DNA from: Candidatus Hodarchaeota archaeon | Lineage (GTDB): Archaea > Asgardarchaeota > Heimdallarchaeia > Hodarchaeales > Hodarchaeaceae | Reading direction: 5' to 3' | Assembly (NCBI GenBank): GCA_016840285.1 | Contig: JAEOSR010000038.1 | Location: 1-64,000, forward strand | DNA: 64,000 bases | Shown: one piece after another, positions 26,050 to 33,807 of the stretch | Position numbering within the stretch: position 1 is the stretch's first letter | Layout of the letters: every line of letters begins with the position of its first letter | The notes under the pieces: model-generated | Databases searched by the model: none | Seen by the model: the letters and a program-made list of their open reading frames with translations, nothing else | What the model was told of the DNA's origin: nothing | Position numbers and translations under genes: made by a program

Positions 26050-26883
26050 ATGCCTTCCCCAAATGAACTCCTTCCTGTTGATTCTCCAGCACCAATGATT
26101 CTCTCCTGGCTGATAACTTTTGTATTCTGTTTAATAATTCTTGAACCATCGATGAGCAAAAAAAGAAGGACTGCAATTTATCTAATTACTATCTTTTATG
26201 GTGGTGTCTTATTAGGAGGGATTCCTAATGCGGTAATGCCTATCCAATATATTCTTATCGCTGTAGGATTGAGAGGTGATGTTACTTATCTTCTTCTAGT
26301 GAGTATAGTTTTAAGTATCCTTCTTTTGTCGTCATTACTCGCAGGTAGGATTTTCTGTGGTTTTATATGTCCTCTTGGGGCCCTGCAAGAGATAATCTCT
26401 AGAATTTCTTTCAAATCGGACTTAAACGAACATAAAAGAGTAAAATATCACATTAAAATTTCTTCACATGTTTCCAGTAAGATTCGTTGGGTATTCCTTT
26501 GTGTATTGTTCCTCTTGGCAACGGTTTGGAACATTATAATTCTTCCAGTATTCAATCCTCTTTCAGGGTTTACATTTCTGAAGATTCTAACACTCTCATT
26601 ATTGTTCCCTTTTTCAAGTATGATTATAGTATGTATTACTAGTATTTTTCTTTATCGTCCATGGTGTAGGTTTTTATGTCCTTTTGGAACAGGTTCATCT
26701 CTCATGAGTCGATTCGCTGGTATTAAATATCGACGTACGGAAGCCTGTACCGAATGTGGGTTATGTGAAAAGATTTGTCCAACGCAAGAAGCTGCAGCTG
26801 ATTCTAAAAAGGGAGAGTGCTATTATTGTAATCGATGTATTGAAATCTGCCCTCATGACGCCATAAAATTTGATATGGTCTAA
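26050..26883 (+). CDS. NapH/YccM-like polyferredoxin membrane protein
   Basis: 277 residues with about five membrane helices (ILSWLITFVFCLIILE, LLLVSIVLSILLLSSLLAG, WVFLCVLFLLATVWNIIIL and others). Two membrane CxxxCP motifs (FCGFICPLGALQ and WCRFLCPFGTGSS) are typical of NapH-type quinol oxidases, followed by two [4Fe-4S] motifs CTECGLCEKICP and CYYCNRCIEICP. Such proteins pass electrons between the membrane pool and soluble carriers. Here the EFR1 protein encoded upstream is the obvious partner. A 129-base gap separates it from the MBL gene. Confidence 0.9.
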   Translation: MPSPNELLPVDSPAPMILSWLITFVFCLIILEPSMSKKRRTAIYLITIFYGGVLLGGIPNAVMPIQYILIAVGLRGDVTYLLLVSIVLSILLLSSLLAGRIFCGFICPLGALQEIISRISFKSDLNEHKRVKYHIKISSHVSSKIRWVFLCVLFLLATVWNIIILPVFNPLSGFTFLKILTLSLLFPFSSMIIVCITSIFLYRPWCRFLCPFGTGSSLMSRFAGIKYRRTEACTECGLCEKICPTQEAAADSKKGECYYCNRCIEICPHDAIKFDMV

Positions 26884-27130
26884 CTAAACTTCCAGCAATT
26901 TGGCATTTACTGTATTGATAAGAAAAGTCCCGTAAGACATCAATCAGCTTGTCAGCAATGATGTTCTTCTCATTCAAAGTTTCAATTTTCATAAGAGATT
27001 TGAGGTATTCTACATCATTTTCGAGATGAGAAATGTTTTTAACCGAGTAATTTATGTTGTTGTGAATTTCTAACATAAGAGATTTGATCAGTTGTTCCAA
27101 TTCATTTATTCTTTTGGTAGTGCTCTTCAT
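26804..27130 (-). CDS. hypothetical coiled-coil protein
   Basis: 108 residues. Residues 1-80 look like a coiled coil (KRINELEQLIKSLMLEIHNN, then ENDVEYLKSLMKIETLNEKN). The last ~25 residues are encoded antisense to the end of the NapH-like gene and look random, so the gene may recently have lost its stop. No family recognised. Confidence 0.4.
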   Translation of the reverse strand: MKSTTKRINELEQLIKSLMLEIHNNINYSVKNISHLENDVEYLKSLMKIETLNEKNIIADKLIDVLRDFSYQYSKCQIAGSLVRPYQILWRHEGRFQYIDYNNSTLPF

Positions 27131-27281
27131 TTTCTCGATTTATCTTAGAGTATAGGAGGTTAAAAAAGGTTCTAGAGAATTCAGCCTAGGTTAACAATCC
27201 AGCTTTTTACGACATCTAGTCTTGAAACAACCTTAACGGATGAAAAGGTTGTGGACGTAGATGCTAACTAACTCCCTCTTA

Positions 27282-28730
27282 TTATTTTGACGACAAAGGA
27301 AAATGACATGCTACCCAGTGGTTTGAGAGATGTTCTTTTAATTCTGGCTCTTCTTTACTACAAATTGAAAGATCCGCATAAGGGCAGCGTGGATGGAACC
27401 TACAACCCGAGGGGGGATTGATAGCATCGGGAACCTCACCTTTAGGAAGTTCGTATGTTTTATCTCCAGGAATCGGAGTTGGAATTGCATCAATTAGAGC
27501 CGTTGTATAGGGGTGACAAGGTTTCTTAAATATTCCTTCAACGTCTCCCATCTCAACTATTTTTCCAACATACATCACACCAATTCGATCTCCAAAATGT
27601 CTTGCAGTAGCTAAATCATGGGTGATGAACAGAATAGAAAGATTGTGTTTCAATTGTAATACTTTTAATGTATCAAGAATACCTGCACGTAAACTAACGT
27701 CCAACATACTCGTAGGTTCATCCGCAATAAGAAGTTTTGGATTTAGAATAATCGCACGAGCAATAGATACGCGTTGTCGTTCTCCTCCACTAACTTCATG
27801 TGGAAATTTGGCATAATATTGCAATGGAGGAGTCAAGCCTATTTCACTGAATATTTCCAATATTGTTGAGTCAGCTATTTTCTGCTTTTGAATCCATGAA
27901 TGATAAAAGTAAATAAGTAAAGGTATTAAAAATAATAAGAAAGCCATTAATAAACTTGTACCAACATAATCAATTGGAATTATAACATTTAATATTTCTT
28001 GTATGGCTGTTATTAGTAAGTCAAAGGGTAATGTTAGTATTGTCGATATTGTTCGATTAAGGAACTGCAAAGGATCAACGAATATGAACCCAATAATCTG
28101 TAGTAAGTTTAATGGAATGAAAGCGAGATTATTAATTGAATCTTGTAATGTAGGAGCTTCAGAGCCTTCAACCAAAAAAGCTAGAAGAATGAAATAAAAT
28201 GATAAAAGACTACCGAAGAACATGCTCATTTCCGCAAAAGTAGAATTTCTTAACTTTTTCTTGGTATTGGTATCAGTAATTTTATCATGAATAGTTAAAG
28301 GATGAAGTACAGCGTCTCCTAGCTTCATTCTCGGACTTAGTGAAGAATAAGGATCTTGAAATATAATTTGTGATTTAACATCTTCTTTTCTGGGTTTCAA
28401 CTCATTATCGGATATTTTTTCCCCATTCCATAGAAATTTTCCAGTCGTTGGTTTTTCTAAGCCTACAAGAACATTAGCGGTAGTTGTTTTACCACAACCG
28501 CTCTCACCAACAAGACAAAAGATCTCACCACGTTTAACAGAAAAACTGATATCATCGATTGCATGTACGAATTCTTGTTTCTTAGAAAATAGACGGTGAA
28601 AAAATCCCCTCTCAATCTGAAAATATTTTTTCAGGTTGGTGACTTCTAGTAATGGGGTTTTTTCTTTGAATGATTTTGATTGCAAATTTATCACGGAATT
28701 ATTTGAATCTGATGTTGTATTTGTCTTCAT
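27282..28730 (-). CDS. dppF: oligopeptide/dipeptide ABC transporter ATPase (DppF/OppF type) with a membrane insertion
   Basis: 482 residues against ~320-340 for the family. Normal motifs: Walker A GESGCGKTT (75-83), Q-loop Gln125 in IIFQDPYSSLSP, signature SGGERQR (314-320), Walker B LLIADEPTS (333-341), H-loop His371, and the oligo_HPY tail with CRFHPRCPYADLSIC. Between the Q-loop and the signature, about residues 155-285, lies a ~130-residue hydrophobic insertion with three to four membrane-length helices (MFFGSLLSFYFILLAFLV, LIPLNLLQIIGFIFVDPL-like, LLMAFLLFLIPLLIYFYHSW). The helical subdomain normally contacts the permease, so the insertion would dock the ATPase in the membrane. It overlaps the DppD gene by 32 bases and is last in the operon. 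Confidence 0.9.
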   Translation of the reverse strand: MKTNTTSDSNNSVINLQSKSFKEKTPLLEVTNLKKYFQIERGFFHRLFSKKQEFVHAIDDISFSVKRGEIFCLVGESGCGKTTTANVLVGLEKPTTGKFLWNGEKISDNELKPRKEDVKSQIIFQDPYSSLSPRMKLGDAVLHPLTIHDKITDTNTKKKLRNSTFAEMSMFFGSLLSFYFILLAFLVEGSEAPTLQDSINNLAFIPLNLLQIIGFIFVDPLQFLNRTISTILTLPFDLLITAIQEILNVIIPIDYVGTSLLMAFLLFLIPLLIYFYHSWIQKQKIADSTILEIFSEIGLTPPLQYYAKFPHEVSGGERQRVSIARAIILNPKLLIADEPTSMLDVSLRAGILDTLKVLQLKHNLSILFITHDLATARHFGDRIGVMYVGKIVEMGDVEGIFKKPCHPYTTALIDAIPTPIPGDKTYELPKGEVPDAINPPSGCRFHPRCPYADLSICSKEEPELKEHLSNHWVACHFPLSSK

Positions 28731-29706
28731 ACTTGAAACATTTTACAATGTGCTTGATGTTATTTTTTGAATCTAACTTTATAAACTGTGGATTTTCACT
28801 TTTACAAATGTCAATAACAAAGGGACAACGATCAGCAAAACGGCAACCTTTTAGAGGACTTTTTAAATCTGGAGGATGTCCTGGGATATATGCTAATTTT
28901 TTCTTTGTTTCATCTTTAACATTTGGAATAGCAGAGATTAAAGCTTGGGTATATGGATGTGCTGGTCTTTCAAAGATCGTGAAAGTATCACCAACCTCAA
29001 GGAGTTGACCAGCGTACATGATAGCTACCCGTTGGGTAACTTCTGCGACAATTCCAAGATCATGGGTAATGAGGATAACAGTTAAGTTAAACTCTTCTAT
29101 AAGTTCTTTAAAAAGTTGTAAAATCCGTGCTTGGACTAAAACATCCAAGGCGGTTGTTGGTTCATCAGCAATGATTAGTTTTGGATGTAATAGCAACGCT
29201 AGGGCAATTACTATCCGTTGTTGCATTCCACCAGAGAATAGGAAGGGATAGTCTTCTAATCTAGACCCTGATATTTCTAAGCGGTTGAGGAGTTGCAAAA
29301 CCTCGTTCCAAGATTCGTCACTCCAGCGGTTATGCTTCTTTAATGTATCAACGAAATTTTTTGAAACTTTTAACAGCGGATTAAGTGCATTTTGAGACGC
29401 CTGAAAAATCATTGAAATTTCGGCTCCTCGTATCTTCTGTATCTCTTCCTCTGGTAATTTTCCTAAATCCTGGCCATTAAAATTGATCTCACCACTACGA
29501 ATGAGCCCGCCTTTTAACAAACGTAGTATCGCAAATCCAAGAGTACTTTTACCACAACCTGATTCTCCAACAAGTCCCAAAACCTCACCATCGTGGACTG
29601 TAAGAGAAACATGATCAACAGCCCTTACGTTTCCTTTGCTTGTTGGATATTCAACCACTAAATTATGTACTTCTAGAAGTGGTTGGCTTTTGTTGTTTTG
29701 AATCAT
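28699..29706 (-). CDS. dppD: ABC transporter ATPase, DppD/OppD type
   Basis: 335 residues, normal family length. Walker A GESGCGKST, Q-loop in MIFQASQNALNP, SGGMQQR signature, Walker B LIIADEPTT, and the C-terminal oligo_HPY part CRFADRCPFVIDIC whose Cys residues may hold an Fe-S cluster as in other DppD proteins. It powers peptide or nickel uptake with DppF. The start ATG overlaps the TGA of the DppC gene (ATGA), indicating coupling. It lacks the membrane insertion found in its partner. Confidence 0.95.
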   Translation of the reverse strand: MIQNNKSQPLLEVHNLVVEYPTSKGNVRAVDHVSLTVHDGEVLGLVGESGCGKSTLGFAILRLLKGGLIRSGEINFNGQDLGKLPEEEIQKIRGAEISMIFQASQNALNPLLKVSKNFVDTLKKHNRWSDESWNEVLQLLNRLEISGSRLEDYPFLFSGGMQQRIVIALALLLHPKLIIADEPTTALDVLVQARILQLFKELIEEFNLTVILITHDLGIVAEVTQRVAIMYAGQLLEVGDTFTIFERPAHPYTQALISAIPNVKDETKKKLAYIPGHPPDLKSPLKGCRFADRCPFVIDICKSENPQFIKLDSKNNIKHIVKCFKYEDKYNIRFK

Positions 29707-30638
29707 TTCTCTGACCTTAATTTACTGATGAGAGGGTTGAATTTATCATTTAGAGCATCACCCATGAGTGAAAGGGCGAAAGCTAATAGAAAAATCATTA
29801 ATCCTGGGAATATTATCAACCAAGGATATAAACGTATTTTCGAGAGTTCCCTGCTATCGTATATATCATATCCCCAATCTGGTGTTGGAGGCTGGATTCC
29901 AAGACCTAAATAAGCAAGACCTGCGTTTGTAAGGATTGCATCAGTCATATTAAATGGAATTATTGCAATTGATGAGGTTAAAACATTAGGAGTTATATAT
30001 CGTAGTAATATTGTTAAATGTCCAGCACCTAACGATTTCGCTGCTTCAACATAAGCTTCTTCTTTAACCTGTAACACTTGGGAGCGAATAATACGAAAAT
30101 ATGTTGGAATATATACCACTGCAGTAGCAATCGATACTGGTGCTATAGTTTTGAAAAGACCAGTTGAGGCAAAAAATAACGCTAGAGCAATAGCTAATAA
30201 TAGCGAGGGTAATGAATAGATCGAATCAGCAATTAGGGTAAAAAAACGATCAACTTTCCCACCAAAATAACCTGAAAGTATTCCCAATGGAATACCAATG
30301 ACCATCGCAAGTAAAGTTCCAGAAAAAGCGATTATTAACGTGATACGTGACCCAAATATTATGCGAGATAACATATCACGGCCCAATAAATTTGTACCAA
30401 AGGGGTGTTCTACTGAAGGTGGAGCATACCTACAATAGGGATTTTCTTCACCACAGTCTCTATTTCGTTCTGCGTAGTGATAGGGGGCAATAATATCGGC
30501 AAAAAGTGCAATAAATACTATTATACTGAATATTGAAAGTCCTATTGTCAAAGATTTATTATGAAGAATAAGATCGAATAAATTAACGATTTTGGTTTTA
30601 ACATTAAATTTAGCCTTGCGTGTTGTTGAAGTAGTCAT
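29703..30638 (-). CDS. dppC: ABC transporter permease, DppC/OppC type
   Basis: 311 residues with an N-terminal helix (LTIGLSIFSIIVFIALFADI) and five further helices. The DppC family features are visible: HPFGTNLLGRDMLSRIIFGS before the core and the EAA loop YVEAAKSLGAGHLTILLRYI that contacts the ATPase. It pairs with DppB. An ATGA overlap links it to dppD, and 17 bases separate it from dppB. Confidence 0.95.
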   Translation of the reverse strand: MTTSTTRKAKFNVKTKIVNLFDLILHNKSLTIGLSIFSIIVFIALFADIIAPYHYAERNRDCGEENPYCRYAPPSVEHPFGTNLLGRDMLSRIIFGSRITLIIAFSGTLLAMVIGIPLGILSGYFGGKVDRFFTLIADSIYSLPSLLLAIALALFFASTGLFKTIAPVSIATAVVYIPTYFRIIRSQVLQVKEEAYVEAAKSLGAGHLTILLRYITPNVLTSSIAIIPFNMTDAILTNAGLAYLGLGIQPPTPDWGYDIYDSRELSKIRLYPWLIIFPGLMIFLLAFALSLMGDALNDKFNPLISKLRSEK

Positions 30639-30655
30639 GATTCACACACCTGAAT

Positions 30656-31681
30656 TCAGTACTTTATCCTTGGATCCATAACTGCATAGAGAACGTCACT
30701 AAACAAACTGATTATACTAACAACGAGTATAAGAATAACAAATGCTCCTTGGACCGCTGGAAAATCCTTTTGTATTATTGCAAAATATATGTATCTCCCC
30801 AGTCCTGGAATACTGAATGTAGTTTCAGTTAAAATCGCACCTGACAATAGTAAAGCGAATTGTAAACCAATCATACCAATAGTTGGTACAACAGCATTTT
30901 TTAAGGAATACCTGTATTTGATTGTCGACTCAGGGAGACCTCTCGAACGCGCAAAGTGAACATAGTCCTGTTCTAGTTGATGGATCATGTTAGTCCGAAT
31001 TAACCTGCTAATAGTTCCAGCAATTAGCATTCCTAAGGCAAGGCTTGGTAAAGCGAGATGTAGGATTAATTCTAAAGCCAAATCTGGACGGCCGCTTAGT
31101 AAAGTATCAATCAACCAGATCTCTGTATAATGGGTAAATTCACCAGTTGCTCCCCCAGGTAATAATCCTAGGATAGTATGTTTTGATAAATCTGAGAAAT
31201 ATTCCAACATAAATACTTGCATTAAAGTACCAACTAAAAATATTGGCATAGCGTAAACCCCAATTGAAAATATCCGAATGAGATGATCTCGTTTTCGCTC
31301 GCGATGTGAACCAGCATAAGTACCTAAAAAGATCCCTAATGGAATACCAATTAGAGTTCCAAAAGTTCCTAACATAAGAGTAGGGCCAAAAGCAAGTTGA
31401 AGTTCGTCAATAATTTTCAAGTTTGTATTATAAGATTTTCCTAGATCAAATGTAATTATTTGTAGAATAAAATCAAAATATTGCTCATGTATTGGTTTAT
31501 TCAAACCCAATTCTTCTGCAATTGCATTAGCACGTTCTGGGGGCATTTGTGGACTCATTACGGCAACAGGATTAGCTCCAGGAAGAACTCGTAATAATAT
31601 GAAAATAATTGTTAATAAAAACCAAACCATTGGTATTAGAAGAATTAATCTAGAAATAATGAAAGACCGTAAAGTACTCAT
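30656..31681 (-). CDS. dppB: ABC transporter permease, DppB/OppB type
   Basis: 341 residues, six membrane helices. Starts with the family pattern SFIISRLILLIPMVWFLLTI and has the EAA loop YVHFARSRGLPESTIKYRYS, followed by FALLLSGAILTETTFSIPGL. Forms the pore with DppC. It lies 220 bases downstream of the binding-protein gene. Confidence 0.95.
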   Translation of the reverse strand: MSTLRSFIISRLILLIPMVWFLLTIIFILLRVLPGANPVAVMSPQMPPERANAIAEELGLNKPIHEQYFDFILQIITFDLGKSYNTNLKIIDELQLAFGPTLMLGTFGTLIGIPLGIFLGTYAGSHRERKRDHLIRIFSIGVYAMPIFLVGTLMQVFMLEYFSDLSKHTILGLLPGGATGEFTHYTEIWLIDTLLSGRPDLALELILHLALPSLALGMLIAGTISRLIRTNMIHQLEQDYVHFARSRGLPESTIKYRYSLKNAVVPTIGMIGLQFALLLSGAILTETTFSIPGLGRYIYFAIIQKDFPAVQGAFVILILVVSIISLFSDVLYAVMDPRIKY

Positions 31682-31901
31682 TTTGACTATCTCCTATCCA
31701 GTATGCCTCAATAGAATAATCATTTAAATCTCTAATAGAAACCAATATCATCGTCAATTTTTGAAAATAATCTTAGATAGGATTTCTTGGAATCATTTAT
31801 AAAAACATGTTGCCAAATCGAGATTTTTAAGGACAAAGAGTTTGTAGATAAGGTCTAATATATAAAAAAAGAAAGGGGGAAGAAGGGAATTTATGTTGGG
31901 T

Positions 31902-33626
31902 TCAGCATTTTCTCTTTTTCTTTGTGAAAAATACTCCTGTCATGAGTATTGACACAAAGGTTACAAGTAACTCAAATCCTGGAGCACCATCTGCTGCTTC
32001 GGTGGTAGTCTCCTCTTCAGTTTCCGACGTGGCTGTCGTTGTTGGTTCCACTTCCACTTCTGTAACCTTTATCGAATTATAGTGAACATTTTCAGATGGT
32101 TCAAGGGTCACACCAGCGACATTTGGTTGACGAGCAATGAATTGAGACAACATTGTAAAAAGCGGAATAACTGGGACATCTGATGCTAGAAGACTTTGGG
32201 CATCAATTTGTGCTTGTGTTCGGTCAGCAACATCTGGATCGCTGAGCATATCAGTAATTAAACCATCCATCTCAGTGGTTGAGTAATTAGTTCCAAGACT
32301 GAAGGAACCAGCACCCGCAAAGGGATCAATGTAGTTACTTGGATCGGGGTAATCGAACCACCAGCCAAGCAAAAAGAATGGCATGGTTCCCCAACCTTCT
32401 TTATAAGCTGACCATTCAGCTGCTTGGAGTTCCACATCGAAATATCCTGTTGCTATAAGTTGGGCTTGAAGGAGCTGGGCGACATCTGCTTCTGTGCTTC
32501 CATAATGTGAGGGTGTATACCAAAGGTCAATTTCATATTTGTTTGTAGTTGAGTAGCCAGCTGCAGTCATATTTCCTTCTACATTATCCATGTTAGGGCC
32601 ATCTTCGAAAGCATCAATGTGACTGCTAAATATTTCTGGTACCATACTGAATAATGGTTCATTGAAATCGTCATAAACAACGTTGCAGATTTCAGCACGA
32701 TCAACTGCTGAAGCAATGGCTCTTCGGACGCGTACATCACTCATGTAGGGTAGGGGGGCTCCTGTTTGGCAGTTTAGCATCAAATAACGAATGCCTGCTG
32801 TTGCTTTAGTGGCACTAGCTATGTCCGGATTAGCTTTAACAGATTTCATTTCGTCAGGACCGAATATGCGGTGAGCAACATCAATTTCTCCGCTTTCAAG
32901 TGCTAGAAGTAAAGCTGATGCACTTGCATAGAACTTGATAACTACTTTCTCATTTTCTGGTGCCGTTCCAAAATAGTGTGGGTTAGGTACTAGGATGATT
33001 TCTGTGTCTTTTGTCCAAGTATCAACCATGTAAGGGCCCAATCCATTTGGTATATGGTCTGGATCGCCTGAAATCGTATCTACTTCTAATAGACCGTCAG
33101 GACTGATTGGCCACGCGACTGTATATGTTAGTCGTTGTAGGAAAGTGGCATCGGATAAACCCAAGGTAATTTTGACGGCCGAATTATTGACAACATCTAC
33201 TGTGTTGATAACATCAGCAAGGAGAAAACCAGGATCCCCGTTTAAGGCAATTGAACGTTCTAAGTTCCATTTCAACGCAGTTGCGTTAAAATCAGCGCCA
33301 TCACTGAACTTTATATCTTCTTTAAGAACGAAAATATATTCGTCTGCTTCAGTATTGACGCTCCAAGATTCTACTATTGGACCAGGCTCAGCATCTGTTG
33401 AATCAATAGGCATCTCCATGACCCCATGAGTAAGTTGAACAAGAATGTTCGACGAAAAGTAGTCGTAGCAATCTGCTGGGTCCAAATTAATGATTTTGTC
33501 TGAAGTGCCAATGATTACTGTAGTAGTAGCTGCGGTGGGTTTTGCTATTGCGTTAGGAACCGTAGGTAGGATTGTCCAAAGTAACAATAGGAACATCAAG
33601 ACAGTTAAACCTTTTTTTTTCTTCAA
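31902..33626 (-). CDS. dppA: peptide-binding protein of the Dpp transporter, membrane anchored
   Basis: 574 residues from TTG 33626, which follows GGTGA by seven bases and gives a good signal peptide (KKKKGLTVLMFLLLLW then TVPNAIA); the open frame extends further upstream to 33743 but that part looks non-coding. The mature part is a family 5 solute-binding protein (IINLDPADCYDYFSSNILVQ, ALKWNLERSIALNG, VRRAIASAVDRAEI, YPDPSNYIDPFAG). A Thr/Glu linker is followed by PGFELLVTFVSILMTGVFF and a KKKRKC end, a C-terminal anchor. It captures peptides outside and delivers them to DppBC. First gene of the operon. Confidence 0.9.
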   Translation of the reverse strand: MKKKKGLTVLMFLLLLWTILPTVPNAIAKPTAATTTVIIGTSDKIINLDPADCYDYFSSNILVQLTHGVMEMPIDSTDAEPGPIVESWSVNTEADEYIFVLKEDIKFSDGADFNATALKWNLERSIALNGDPGFLLADVINTVDVVNNSAVKITLGLSDATFLQRLTYTVAWPISPDGLLEVDTISGDPDHIPNGLGPYMVDTWTKDTEIILVPNPHYFGTAPENEKVVIKFYASASALLLALESGEIDVAHRIFGPDEMKSVKANPDIASATKATAGIRYLMLNCQTGAPLPYMSDVRVRRAIASAVDRAEICNVVYDDFNEPLFSMVPEIFSSHIDAFEDGPNMDNVEGNMTAAGYSTTNKYEIDLWYTPSHYGSTEADVAQLLQAQLIATGYFDVELQAAEWSAYKEGWGTMPFFLLGWWFDYPDPSNYIDPFAGAGSFSLGTNYSTTEMDGLITDMLSDPDVADRTQAQIDAQSLLASDVPVIPLFTMLSQFIARQPNVAGVTLEPSENVHYNSIKVTEVEVEPTTTATSETEEETTTEAADGAPGFELLVTFVSILMTGVFFTKKKRKC

Positions 33627-33807
33627 TATTTTTTCACCATTTAAGTAAAAACTTGTTATCATATCATATGAAAAACAAATTTTCCCAAATATCTCATTCA
33701 TATTTGAAGCTTTAAAAAGATTTAGTCTTGTGCCTTTTTTCAATGGTGCATTTTCATTGGAACTAATTATGAATTCTTCTTCCCCATGTAATAATTTTCA
33801 GTAAAAA

